Assembly (NCBI RefSeq): GCF_000002875.2
Contig: NC_009418.2
Span: 1,600,273 to 1,664,272 of the forward strand
Length of the DNA stretch: 64,000 bases
Source: Leishmania infantum JPCM5
Taxonomy: Eukaryota; Euglenozoa; Kinetoplastea; Trypanosomatida; Trypanosomatidae
Direction of reading: 5' to 3'
Below the pieces are notes generated by a model, which saw only the letters and a program-made list of their open reading frames with translations, was not told where the DNA came from and searched no databases. Every line of letters begins with the position of its first letter. Position 1 is the first letter of the stretch. Positions 9,939-20,400 of this stretch are shown in pieces. The translations under genes and the position numbers were made by a program.

Positions 9939-9960
9939 GCCCTGCGCATGAGCGCAGGGC
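9939..9960. other. Perfect 9-bp hairpin in probable 3' UTR
   Basis: GCCCTGCGC (9939-9947), the loop ATGA, then GCGCAGGGC (9952-9960) form a perfect inverted repeat. It lies about 280 bases after the stop codon of the preceding gene and would form a stable RNA stem-loop. Confidence 0.6.
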
Positions 9961-10570
9961 TCCTTTACAGCACCACCTGCGTCTTCTTTCCTCTCTCGGG
10001 TCTCCTGCACCTTCATAGAGGCAAACGCGCCTGCCGCTGCGCCGTCACGCACACGCGCTCGCAGTGCCCATCCATAGAATTCGTTTTTTTTTGTGTCAGA
10101 CTTTTGCAGAGCAGCGGACCAAACAACGTAAAACTGCGGCGATGTACGCCACACGTGAGCTGGCATAACGTCCCGAAGTGCGTTGCACGACGTTTCATTG
10201 CCGCCACTCCGCTCTGCCCACCCGTCCCCCCACTCTTATTCTTCTCTGTGCGCTTATGCGTGCATCACGTTGGGACACGAAAGAGACGCGATGTTTTCTG
10301 TGCGAGTAACGCAGAAGGGCCCTTCGCTGCCACTGCTATGATAGCGGCTGAGGGAACGGCTTGTGCTGTCTCTCTGTCGACATTTTAGAAGCACATCCGC
10401 GACGACGCGGAACGGCGCCACTGCGTGGGAGCCGAGTCTCCCCTCCGTCCTCTTTGACAAAACGCGGCTGTCCGCGTACGAGCTGGCAAGAGGTGCTGAG
10501 GCGCACATATTTCTCCGCGGGCACTGCAAGAATCCTTTTCACAGCCTCCATGGTGGGCATGACGGACTCG

Positions 10571-10629
10571 GCCTCCTCCCTGCTCTTTCTCCCTGTTCTC
10601 CCTAATTGTCCTCCTTTACTGCGCTGCAG
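10571..10629 (+). promoter_or_regulatory. Candidate trans-splice acceptor before the LYR-like gene
   Basis: A CT-rich tract of about 50 bases ends in GCTGCAG, with AG at 10628-10629. Use of this site would place a five-codon upstream ORF (10638-10655) in the mRNA leader. Confidence 0.45.
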
Positions 10630-10816
10630 GCGCGTGGATGCGGTACGAAAAGTAAACACAAGACTATCGCTGCCTGTCCTTTGCCCACGCCGTTCTTCTG
10701 TTCCGTGGCTGTTCTCTCGGCGAGGGTACGCAGGCATTGCCTTCTCTGAGCTCCTTCAGTGTCTCTCTGTGGGGGGTGGCTCTCAGCCGCGCTGCGGACG
10801 CCGCACGCGCCGCGGC

Positions 10817-11428
10817 ATGAGCAAGCAAGTTCTTGAATCCCTTCCGCTGGCGAAGGGGAAGGACATCCACAGCCGGATAGCAAAGTTGGCACTCTACAAG
10901 GAGTGTCTCGCCCTGGCGTACCTCGTGCGCAACAAGCTGGTTCGCGAGCACACGCTGCGGGAGGTGCGTGAGAAGTGGCTCGAGCACCGCGGCGACGGTG
11001 GCCACACCCTGCAACTCCAGCTGGCCAGCTGCCTGGATAGAATCGCGTACGGCCGCATGTGCCACTCAAAGGCGCGCCAGCGCCTCCTCCCTAATGCGAG
11101 CGAATCGTACGACTGGGGGGTGGTGAATCCGATGGAGAACCACGAGAAGTTGATTCGCCGTCGAGAGGAGCGGCAATGCCCGGACGCGTTTAACCACAGC
11201 CGCGGTAAGCGCGATTTTGTGCCCATGTCGAATTGGGGCTACGGTAACATGGACCCGGACGCGATTGCGAAGCACAAGGAGCTGACGGACCGGCAGCACT
11301 TCATTGGGCCCCATTGGCGCGATCGGCCGAGGCCGATGGTCCTCGAGGACCTGAGCTTTGAGGAGGAGCTCTACGTTCACTTTCAAGGAAAGCCCAAGAT
11401 GCGGAAAACGCCCAAGAAGCACTTCTGA
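10817..11428 (+). CDS. LYR-motif-like small protein, probably mitochondrial
   Basis: A 203-residue protein. Near residue 25 the segment LALYKECLALAYL, followed by a basic helix ending VREKWLEHR, resembles the LYR (Complex1_LYR) fold, in which L-Y-R/K begins a helix and a basic RExF-like motif ends the domain. LYR proteins are small mitochondrial accessory or assembly factors. Residues 95-203 are charged, rich in Trp, His and Pro, and of no family I know; the tail is basic (KPKMRKTPKKHF). The frame stays open upstream, but the ATG at 10817 lies just past the leader and gives the best start. The LYR call is tentative. Confidence 0.55.
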   Translation: MSKQVLESLPLAKGKDIHSRIAKLALYKECLALAYLVRNKLVREHTLREVREKWLEHRGDGGHTLQLQLASCLDRIAYGRMCHSKARQRLLPNASESYDWGVVNPMENHEKLIRRREERQCPDAFNHSRGKRDFVPMSNWGYGNMDPDAIAKHKELTDRQHFIGPHWRDRPRPMVLEDLSFEEELYVHFQGKPKMRKTPKKHF

Positions 11429-12214
11429 TGTCGCTGCGTGGGCGTTGGTGTGCGTACGTGCAGCCACAGGGCCGACCCTGCACCCGTGATCCTGCACATC
11501 ACCGCGGCAGAGAAGCTCGAGGGTGGCCGAGGAGCCATCTCGGTGCCATGCCGCCACACGCCCTCCTCTTCGTCAGCCTTTTTGTTTTCTCTCCCTTGTG
11601 CAGGTATTTGTTTTGTGCGTGCCTTCGCAGAGCCGAGCACCACTGACACTGCTCTCCTGCTGCGTGGTGGCACACACAGGCACACAGACGCGAACAGATG
11701 CTGGGCACACATCCGCATGGCAAGACACCCTTCGCTATTATCCCTCAATGCTTCTCCTGTCCTTTCATGCGCGATGCCCCCCTCCCCCTCCTCTCGTCAC
11801 TGCAGGGCGAGAGCCGCCAGATGAGTCGCGTGCAAGCGAGCAAGCCATTGGAAGTGCAAGGCAAGAAAGAGGGCAGGACTGCCAGGGGTCCGCATTGCGT
11901 GCCAGCAATCCGCCACCTCCCTCACCTCCCGTCCCCTCCGGTTGGTCTTTTCCCGGCGTTTAGTAGGGTGGTGGTGGGGTTATAGGAGTGCTGCGCCACG
12001 AGTATCGCCACGATGCGCCATAACTCTCGCCCTCTCTCTGCGTTACTGTCCCTTCTGCCCGAACTTTCCCATCTACATCTCCGCTATTCTTTCACGCGAT
12101 ACAAGTCGCGCGACGGCCACCGCGTCTTCTCTTGCCTTTATTCAGCCCCACCGTGGACTTTTCGGCGCTTGTCGTGCGTTTCATCGGCTCACAGAGGCGC
12201 TCCGCCTGACAGCC
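11429..12214. other. Intergenic region
   Basis: No gene is supported. Pyrimidine-rich stretches recur, the last at 12123-12143, which ends in TTCAG. Confidence 0.6.
12123..12145 (+). promoter_or_regulatory. Trans-splice acceptor of the LAMTOR4-like gene
   Basis: A CT-rich tract is followed by AG at 12144-12145, 70 bases before the ATG at 12215. Confidence 0.55.
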
Positions 12215-12511
12215 ATGTCCCAACTATCGATCGTAAAGGATCAGCTGCTTAGTAAGGGCATCAACCACTTTGTGGTGCTATCCAGTTCCGGTCAGGTGGT
12301 CGAGTACAGCGGCGACTTTGAGATCAAGGAGAAGCAGGTGCTGGCGTACGCTATTATTCAGCAATGCTCTGCGCTGTTTGCGAAAGGTGAATCGATGAAG
12401 CGAGTCACCATGAAGTTCGACGACGTGCTTTACGTGGCGACGACTGTTCAAGATAGTGCGATGGTGTACGGCGTGGTGGCCAAGCGTCCCACGAACGGGG
12501 CGACGATGTAA
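12215..12511 (+). CDS. Roadblock/LC7-fold protein, LAMTOR4-like
   Basis: A 98-residue protein with the size and layout of a roadblock-fold subunit. An N-terminal helix (SIVKDQLLSKG) is followed by a strand-turn-strand (HFVVLSSSGQVVEYSGDF), a helix (VLAYAIIQQCSALF), and three strands (VTMKFDDVLYVATT, VYGVVAKR). This pattern, especially LxxxGxVxxxSGD, matches LAMTOR4, a subunit of the Ragulator complex that anchors Rag GTPases and mTORC1 on lysosomes. The frame is open upstream to 11942, but that stretch is the pyrimidine-rich leader. A dynein-type roadblock protein is the alternative. A role in TOR signalling at acidic organelles is inference from the family. Confidence 0.6.
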   Translation: MSQLSIVKDQLLSKGINHFVVLSSSGQVVEYSGDFEIKEKQVLAYAIIQQCSALFAKGESMKRVTMKFDDVLYVATTVQDSAMVYGVVAKRPTNGATM

Positions 12512-13291
12512 TGCCCGCCTGCGCACCGGCGACAGTTTGTTTGTTTCTGAAAGAAGGCGGTTGTAGGACATGTGGTATCGGTGTGTCTGTGAGTACCGCA
12601 CCCTTCCCGTTGCCTGTATCGGCGTCTGCCTCTCCGCTGCTTTGTCTCCCTGCGGGCGGATCTGTTTCGCTTCTTTTGTGTTGCTTCTCCGCGTTGTTGA
12701 CTATGGAGAAGGTGAAGCGCTGTAGCGCGGCATGCTGTCTGGGACGAAGCTCCGTCGACGCCACTCTCTGCGCCTGTTGCTTCGTTGCGCCATTCGCATC
12801 TGCCAAATCATCAGCTTTAGGCCGGGCACTGAGGTGTTCACTGCACTCCTTCGCCCTTGGGGGATGTGCTTTGTGCGGGCGATTGCACGTCTCAGCGCTG
12901 TGACATGTGCTCTACCGGTGCAGTGAGCTGGGATGCATGACAGCTCTCCATCCGTCACCCCCCCTCTCTCTCCTCCTTTTCCCTTTCCCTTTCCCTTCAT
13001 TTCCTGTATTCCTGCACGTTGGAGACTCACACGGCGTGAAGCAAAATTGCGTGTGCTGCAAACGGGTAATGTGAGGCTGTGCAAATTCAACTATCCACCA
13101 TCTTTCCCTTTCTCGCTCCCCTCCCGCTTCCCTCTCGCTTCTCTGACGCCTTCCACCTCTCCACGTGTGTGTGCGGGCGTGTGTGTGCGTCACAAGACAC
13201 CGACGGCGACGAACTTCGCCTTTTGGTGTGTGCGTGTGGTTCTCTCGCTGCCAGCCCAGCCGCGTTAGCGTCGTCCCTCATTCCGCCCTCA
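12512..13291. other. Intergenic region
   Basis: No gene is supported. Very pyrimidine-rich stretches lie at about 12957-12998 and 13097-13146, and a TG-rich patch at 13164-13190. AGs at 13253-13254 and 13267-13268 are plausible acceptors for the next gene. Confidence 0.55.
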
Positions 13292-14524
13292 ATGAGCACC
13301 ACGGCGTATGCCTTGGTCGCAAACGAAAGGCAGTACCCTCTCCAGGTGGGGAAGAATGTAGTCGGCCGCAGTAGCGTCCCTGTAGAGGGCGTCTCCTTCA
13401 TCAACTTGGAATCGCCGCTGGCAGCGATCAGCCGCATGCAAGCGTTCGTAGACATCGGCGCCAACGGCGATGCGTGGATCAGCGACTGCAATAGCACCAA
13501 CGGCACCTTCCTTAGCATACGCCCCGGGCCGGGCATTCGACTCGAGGCAAATCGCTACTACCAGCTATCGCCGGGATGCCGCATTGTGTTTGGGGACGTG
13601 GTGTGCACTTTCGAGACGCTGAGCGAGGCACTGCAGGCGCCGGAGCACCCAGAGCACCCTCTTACCTCTCTCTCTCTCCCCACACGCAAGACGGAGTCCC
13701 TGGGTGTCATCGATGCCTTCACCGACAGCGCGGCCAAGACCACCCCGCTAAGGCATCCGTCAAAGCAGGCCAACGCGCACCGGAGTAACGTTCCCTACCT
13801 CGACGAAAGTGGAAGCCTCTCGCGGGAGCCTGCTGCGTTGCGTGAAACAGTCTCCACAACGAAGAAAGCCCCACGCCGCGAGCGACGAGAGCCGACAGCG
13901 CCGTCGCCACCGCTAAAGCGGACCAAGGTAGAGTCTGCGGCACCGTCCTCGTCTCTCAAGGTAGAGACCGCCGCCACTGCGAAAGCCACGACAGCCGCAC
14001 GAGCACATGCGGCACGGCCACATGTGTGTCTGACGGGGATGGACAGCGATGAACGGGCGGCCGTTACAAAGCGAGTGCGTGAGCTGAAGGGCCGTGTCGT
14101 GGATGACATCACCAAAGCAAATCTCCTCGTCGTAGCAGCACCGCCGGTCCGAACACCAAAGTTCATCGTTGCCGTGGCACGGGGCATTCCGGTGGTGTCG
14201 GTAGATTACATCTGTAACCGGAGGGCCGCGCTCGACGACGCGCGTCATCATATCGTGGGTCTCAAGACAGACCAACACACCTACACGGCAGCAGAGCTGA
14301 AGAAGGTGATTTATCGAAAAGATGCATCCCCACTTCTGCAGGGTGTTTCGTTCAACATCGCTGCGTTGTCCACCAAGACGAAGAGTGTGGCGGCGGAGAT
14401 CATCTCCTCCTCGGGGGGAGAGGTGGTGAGCACCAAAAAGGGCGGCGGCACAGCCCTAACAGACGAACAGCTCGACAAGCTCTACGACTCCATCCTGCGT
14501 GGTAAGGTGTCCGACGTGTTGTAG
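13292..14524 (+). CDS. FHA plus tandem-BRCT protein, MDC1-like DNA-damage reader
   Basis: A 410-residue protein. The N-terminal FHA domain (about 1-100) keeps the phosphothreonine-contact residues: Gly25-Arg26, Ser47-Arg48, and Asn70-Gly71-Thr72. The histidine usual after SR is replaced (ISRMQ). A low-complexity linker (about 130-238) precedes two C-terminal BRCT repeats (about 241-410). BRCT1 carries Thr248-Gly249 and Lys290 (TPKF), the positions that bind phosphoserine in MDC1. GIPVVSVDYI and the start of repeat 2 (LLQGVSFNI, then EIISSSGGEV) also follow the MDC1 pattern. Architecture and residues suggest a chromatin adaptor that reads phosphorylated proteins after DNA damage. NBS1 also has FHA and BRCTs, but at the N-terminus and contiguous. 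Confidence 0.78.
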   Translation: MSTTAYALVANERQYPLQVGKNVVGRSSVPVEGVSFINLESPLAAISRMQAFVDIGANGDAWISDCNSTNGTFLSIRPGPGIRLEANRYYQLSPGCRIVFGDVVCTFETLSEALQAPEHPEHPLTSLSLPTRKTESLGVIDAFTDSAAKTTPLRHPSKQANAHRSNVPYLDESGSLSREPAALRETVSTTKKAPRRERREPTAPSPPLKRTKVESAAPSSSLKVETAATAKATTAARAHAARPHVCLTGMDSDERAAVTKRVRELKGRVVDDITKANLLVVAAPPVRTPKFIVAVARGIPVVSVDYICNRRAALDDARHHIVGLKTDQHTYTAAELKKVIYRKDASPLLQGVSFNIAALSTKTKSVAAEIISSSGGEVVSTKKGGGTALTDEQLDKLYDSILRGKVSDVL

Positions 14525-15145
14525 TGTGCAATCGCACAGACGCCCGGCAACGAGAGAGAGAGAGAGATCCAGTGTTCTCGACAAGCACCGCATCATCACG
14601 TCACGCATAGATACGTGCAACACAAGCGTTGCGCATTTCACGAAACAAACGCGCGGAGGAACTGTCGTGTCGTTCCCCAATGTGGTGATGCGCTTTTGCC
14701 GGTTCTCGAATGTGATGCTGGAGGCGCCAGCAGGAAGCTGATCGCAGTCTCTTTGAATCTGTGCGCATACTTATCGCCCCGCGCCTGGGGTGAGCGGCGC
14801 GGCACCTTGCGCGGTGACGTCGGCTGCACCGAGAGGCCGCCGAGTAGTCTCATGATTTCTCTCTCGATCACTTCTCTTTCATGACCGCCACTGCCGTGCG
14901 TCACAGCCCCCGTCAGTGCTTCGGGGCAGCCGTTGTGCGTCGACTTGAGCCATCTCACTTCATTTCTCTTCGCTGCCGCGCACGTGCCGTTGCCTCACCG
15001 TTTCTATTCCTCAATCGCGACCCTCTCCTCTCTCTCTGCTGTGTTTCTCTTCGCTTCTGCCGCCGCCACTTGGGGTGCGCGCCATCACTGGGGTACTGTA
15101 CACGTCGGCAAGAGTGGTGTCGCCGTGGACGACTGTCGACGACAG
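14525..15145. other. Intergenic region
   Basis: No gene is supported. A GA-repeat patch lies at 14552-14567. The pyrimidine-rich tract at about 14998-15061 precedes candidate AGs near 15110 and serves the gene at 15146. Confidence 0.55.
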
Positions 15146-16924
15146 ATGGCGTCAAAAAGGCTTCGGTCAAACGTTGACGTAGTGGGCGGCATCAACGAGT
15201 TACTGAACCTTCCGGTCCGCTCTCCGCCGCACGGGGAGGAACGCCTCGACACTACATCGTTCAGTTGTCAGCCGAACTCGTTCGTGCGAGTCACAGAGAG
15301 CGACGATATGCGCCCTTCTGCGTTGAAGCGCCTTCGGACCTCTGAATCGTCCGCTGGTGTGTCGTCCCGCAGCCCCAGCTCCGCCTCGCCTTCCTCGCCA
15401 CGCACGACGAGTGACAGCGTCGGCGGCGATGAACTCGACCTGCTGCGGCGCAAAGACGAGGAAGTGGCCGACATGGCGCTCTTTCTCGCGAAAACCGTCG
15501 GTGAGACGTCGTCGCGGCACTCCCTCGCGGAGCTTGTCGGCCTTCTCGTCCGTAGCGGTGTGCCGCGTGTGGCGTTGGCATTGAAGCGAGTGGGCGCGCA
15601 GACGACCTTTGTGGGCAATCTGCATCAGGCGACTTCGTTCACGGGCAATGAGCGCCGAATCGCCGTTGCTCTCTTTTCCAGTCTCATGACCCACGTCGAC
15701 GCGGAGGCGCTGTTCCAGAAGTGCGTGGTGACGTTTCTCGTCAAGTCTTTGACTCTGGCGGACTGGCAAGAAGCCTCACCTGCTCTTGCGCACCGCATCG
15801 CATCGCATTGGTCGGCGCGCCGGAAGCAGAAAGGAACGGCACAGCAACCGCCATCCGGCAACTCATGCGGCGTGGCAGACGGCCTCGAGAGCCAAGTAGC
15901 GAAGCTGTGCGGGGGTGTAGCGGAGAGCTCTGGAAGCTATGAAGACAAAAGCTGCGCCTCACTCGCCCTCCGCTCGCTCCTGACAATCATGTTCGCCTAC
16001 AATACGAGCCCTCACATCGCTGCCTCGCGACATCTCTCCGTGCCGCTCCTCTTCGCCAACGCCGGTGGGCTTCAGCAACTAGGCAAGCTTTTGAGCAGCA
16101 GGGAGATGCAAGAGCATGCGCTGGCGCTGCTAGAGGTCCTGACAGCAACAGAGGAGCTCAGTCTGCAGAATGACGGACTTTTGGAGCTTGTGCCTGCGCT
16201 TGTAGCGCAGCTGCGCACGAGTGCGGTTGAAGTACCCGTACTCAAGGTTCTCACGAACATCACGAACATCCTGCCGCACGCCCTTTCAGCGACCGGCACT
16301 GTGAAGCCATTCACGCAATTTGCGCTTGAGACCCTTTCACGTTCGCGGGCGCTCAGCACTCCTGACGAGACCGAAATCTTCGCCCTTTGCTGCGCCATCA
16401 ACGTGGTAAAGTACGAGTCGAAGGAGAAGGAGTCTCCGGAGGCAGAGCTTGCCTCGGCCCTTGTTGCTTCGCAGGATACGCTGATGTCCCTCGCATGCGT
16501 GATGATGGAGAGCTACCGGTGCAGCAGTACGGAGCAGCTGGTACGCAGTGGCTATTACGCACTTCTGCTAGGCGCACTCTCGTTGGTGCCTGTTGCCGAA
16601 GAAGAAGGTAGCACCACGTTGCGTGTGCCCGTGATGACGGCTGTGGCTAGGGTGTCGGATGGCCATTCCGTTGGGCTTACGGCGGGCCACCAACCCATGC
16701 GCATTGTTGTCGCCATCATTCAAGAGTTCCTCTTGTTTCAGAGCTCGGCGGGGACGCTGACAAAGGAGGCGGTGCTGGAGATGAAGGCGCTGGTGGACCG
16801 CATTCTCAGCAGCAATCACATCGACGTTGCTTCGCACGGTGACCGCGGAACCACTACTGCGGAAACCATCACCGCGGTGTCGACGGACAAGGACGACGAC
16901 CTCGTTCTGGGCCAACTGCTTTAG
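15146..16924 (+). CDS. Helical-repeat protein, possible WAPL-like cohesin release factor
   Basis: A 592-residue protein. The N-terminus (1-110) is Ser/Arg-rich and disordered-looking. From about residue 110 to the end it is all-helical, like armadillo/HEAT repeats. The last ~110 residues (SGYYALLLGALSLV, then a helix with IIQEFLLFQSS and a final LTKEAVLEMKALVDRI helix) resemble the C-terminal helices of WAPL, which opens the cohesin ring. The start MASKRLRSN is chosen because the upstream open part (from 14933) is pyrimidine-rich leader. Its neighbour is the FHA/BRCT protein, which may be coincidence. A generic armadillo protein is the alternative; fold confidence is good, WAPL confidence moderate. 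Confidence 0.5.
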   Translation: MASKRLRSNVDVVGGINELLNLPVRSPPHGEERLDTTSFSCQPNSFVRVTESDDMRPSALKRLRTSESSAGVSSRSPSSASPSSPRTTSDSVGGDELDLLRRKDEEVADMALFLAKTVGETSSRHSLAELVGLLVRSGVPRVALALKRVGAQTTFVGNLHQATSFTGNERRIAVALFSSLMTHVDAEALFQKCVVTFLVKSLTLADWQEASPALAHRIASHWSARRKQKGTAQQPPSGNSCGVADGLESQVAKLCGGVAESSGSYEDKSCASLALRSLLTIMFAYNTSPHIAASRHLSVPLLFANAGGLQQLGKLLSSREMQEHALALLEVLTATEELSLQNDGLLELVPALVAQLRTSAVEVPVLKVLTNITNILPHALSATGTVKPFTQFALETLSRSRALSTPDETEIFALCCAINVVKYESKEKESPEAELASALVASQDTLMSLACVMMESYRCSSTEQLVRSGYYALLLGALSLVPVAEEEGSTTLRVPVMTAVARVSDGHSVGLTAGHQPMRIVVAIIQEFLLFQSSAGTLTKEAVLEMKALVDRILSSNHIDVASHGDRGTTTAETITAVSTDKDDDLVLGQLL

Positions 16925-17402
16925 CGTCCCCGTTGACACAGCACATCTTAGGTAGCGTCGAAGAGATCGATGGGTGTTCTCCTGAGATAACCTGAACAGG
17001 AACTGAAAAGTCGCAGCAACGGTGTGCGCATTGATTGGTGCTTGCGCGTGTGCGTTATTTCTTGTTTATTTTTCCGATGGGCAGTGAAGTAGCAGTGCTC
17101 CTACCCACTGCCCTCCAGTGCTCTGCTAGCAGCATTGCGGCGCTTGTCGGTGCATTACGGGCTGGAGGTGCAGATGCGTACGATCACTGCTCTCGATGTC
17201 CCTCTTCCTGTCCTCTCGCTCGCTCGATGATTGCCTCACTCCCCATCCCTCTCTCTGTTCTCCCTCCCGATGCTCCTTTCACGCTTCCCGCTCGACGTGC
17301 AACCAACTAACACGCACAGCACACACACACACACATACACACGCAAACGCACACACGCGCGCTTTATTTTGGCTGGGCTCCCACGCAGAACGTCTGTTGG
17401 CC
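16925..17402. other. Intergenic region with AC-rich repeat
   Basis: No gene is supported. It holds a pyrimidine-rich tract (about 17197-17285), a candidate AG at 17318-17319 and an AC-rich microsatellite at 17320-17356, just before the kinesin start. Confidence 0.6.
17320..17356. repeat. AC-rich microsatellite
   Basis: AC units with some interruptions, directly before the kinesin start region. Confidence 0.85.
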
Positions 17403-20400
17403 ATGTCCGTCAAGGTCGCCGTGCGGTGTCGCCCGATGAGCGAGCATGAGCTGAAGGCAAACGCGGAAGTTATCGTCCGCATGAACGGCAACGAAGTAGA
17501 GCTACGGGGGTCTGTTGACGGCTACGGCGGCAAGTTCCTGTACGACAGCGCACTCTGGTCGACCGGGCAGGTCGTGAACGGCTCCAGCAACGCCGAGGCG
17601 TCACAGGCGTACGTCTACAATGCGATCGGGGCGGAACTGTTGGAGCACATCATGACCGGCTACAACGGCTGCATCTTCGCCTACGGACAGACGGGAAGCG
17701 GAAAGACGTACTGCATGATGGGCCGTGACAAGGACGATCCCGGGCTGATCCCGCGCATCGCCCAGAGCCTGTTTGAGCAATCCGTCGCGCTACGCGAGCA
17801 GAACATTGAAGTGTGCGTGGAGGTGTCCTACTACGAAATCTACAAGGAGAAGGTACGATGCCTACTGCGCCCCACCCAGGGCGGCTACGACGACACGCGG
17901 CTGCGTGTGCGAGAGCATCCAAAGTATGGCCCCTTTATCGAGGGACTTGCTAAGTTCGTGGTCAGCACGCCCTACGAGTTTCTGAATTTGATGAGGGACG
18001 GCAACAAGGTGCGAACCACCGCCTCAACAGCGATGAACGCGACGAGCAGCCGCTCCCACGCCGTCTTCGCCATCACGCTCACACAGAAGCAGCAGAAAGG
18101 CAACCTCATCACACAAAAGACGTCGCGGTTGAACCTCGTCGACCTCGCCGGCAGCGAGAGGGCGTCGAAAACGCTGGCAACCGGGAAGCTGCTGACGGAG
18201 GGTGCCACCATAAACAAATCGCTCACCTGCCTCGGTAAAGTCATCAGCGCTCTCGCCGAGGCGGAAGAGTCGGGCAGGAGTCGCCACATTCCCTACCGTG
18301 ACTCAACGCTGACGTGGATTCTAAAGGACAACCTCGGCGGCAACTCGAAGACGGTGATGCTCGCCACTATCAGCCCTTCGTCGCTGCAGTACGAGGAGAC
18401 GCTGAGCACGTTGCGCTACGCAGAGCGGGCCAAAAAGATTGTGAACAAGGCGGTCGTGAACGAGACGAACAACAACGAGGTCATTGCGGCACTGCAGAAG
18501 GAAATTTGGACGCTCAAGAGCCAACTCGCGAACGCGTCGATGAATGAGCGGGAGCGGCTGCAGGAGGAGCTAGCGGCGAGCGAGGCCGTCAAGAAGGAGC
18601 TCACCTCGTCTCTGGGGGAGAAGCTGGCCTACACCAAGAGGCTGATGGAGGAGCGCGAGGAGTACATGCACCAGCTAGAGGTGAAGCTGAGCGCGCAGGC
18701 GGAGGAGATTGAGAAGTTGCGCAGAGCCAACGAAGAGAAGGAACGGCGCATCGATGAGCTGCTGCAGCGCATTCACGGCCTAGCCGCTTCAGGCAGTCCG
18801 CCGGACGGCGAAAAGGTGGAGCGGATTCAAGAGCTCGTGGCAGCACTGGAGCAGGAGCAAAGCACGGCCAAGACGCGCATGAAGGAAAACCAGCAGCAGC
18901 AGCAGCAGGCTACCAGCGCCTCGCTGGACAGCAGCGAGGACGACGCGGAGTCGCATTCGCTCGCCGTAGCAAACCCTTCGGGGCGCCTCAACACGACGGC
19001 ATCAAACACCGCCGCCGCGCTGGCGGCGGTGCCAGAGACAGAGCGGAGTGCCCCTGCTGTCGCGGACATGGCAACGGAGCTGCCAGTCACTGTGCGCGCC
19101 GCCATTCAGAAGAGCCACTCCGCGTTTGTCGTCTGCACTGACCCGAACGCCGAAGACGTCGACAACGACCTTGTCCTGCAGTCTGGCTACGAGAGCGCTG
19201 ACGAGGACTTGATCTTAGACGAGGAAGTCGAGCTTGCCGCGCCAGCAGACTCTGACCTCGACGACATTCTCACTGAGGACTCCGCTCTTGAACTGCCGAC
19301 GACAAGTCCGTTGACGAGGGACGGCGACGCTGACGAGCTGCTCGCTGACCCAGACATCGTTCTAGACGAGTCGGTAAGCGAGCCGCCTGCTACACCGGCC
19401 CCCGCCACTGAGTCCCCGAGGAAAGAAGCGCCGGTGCAGGACGCGTTCTCGTCACCAGCGTCGACGCCATCTTCACGGATCGCCACAAATGCATCGACGA
19501 GGGCGGTCGTACCGGCGTCCTTGACAGCAGATTCGACCCCATCGGTGAAGCGGCGCGCTGCTCTATCAGGAGGATCACTGATCGTATCTCAAGCCTCGGC
19601 TGAGTCGCCGACGCCGCCGCCTGTAAGCGGGAAAGAGGCGCCTGCATTGTCGAATAGGCGAGGTGCGATCATCAACGGGACCCACGTGACGCCTAAAGAC
19701 TTCTTTACGAAGTCGAGCGAGCGGCCCGAGATCTACGCGCCGAATGACCGCACCGCCCAGCTCGTCATTAGATCGCATGCGTTGCCGAACAACCGCTACC
19801 TGCACGAGCCGTTTCGCGCGGTCAATCTGACCGAGGCTTCCCCGACGGGGCAGAAAACGTCATGCGTCTGTGAGATCGACATGTTTCGTGGTCGCTTTCG
19901 CAACCTCGACACGGCCGGCGTCAAGTCCTTCGACCTTTCCAGCGTGAACCTCTTCCGCGTGGAGAAGGACCCTCGGCACTCGCGACGGTTGACGCTGTAC
20001 TTCCTCGACGCCCCACATCGCTACGCGCTCGAGTTCGGCTCCACGGCGCGCCGCCAGCAGTTCTTCGAACTGGCAATGCTGATGCGGCGCAACTCCGTGC
20101 TCTGGTGCCCGTCTCTCTGTGTGGACGGTGAGAACGACGTCTCCATCACCGTCAAAGGCACCACGCTGCAGCGGCCCGGCAACAGAGACATCTCTGTCAC
20201 TGGCGAGGTAAAGATGACAGTGGCGCGTATGCCGTATGAGGTGATCGACATGTGGTACGGCTGCTTCTCGCTGGAGGGGAAGCCACTGCCGCGCAGCATG
20301 GCGGTGTTCAGCGGCTTCTTCCCAAAGGATCAGCGCGAAATCTATGTCATCGGCGTCATTGACGTGCCAGCGTCGCTGCTTGGAAACGATGAGCTGGCGA

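Larger units (their letters stand above)
9660..10816. other. Intergenic region, 1.16 kb, with hairpin and short upstream ORF
   Basis: No gene is supported, although one frame runs open into the next gene from 10361. A T10 run lies at about 9701-9710 in the 3' UTR and a perfect hairpin at 9939-9960. The CT-rich tract at 10571-10620 with AG at 10628-10629 marks a splice site. A tiny upstream reading frame (ATG at 10638, five codons then TAA) sits between that AG and the gene start. Confidence 0.55.
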
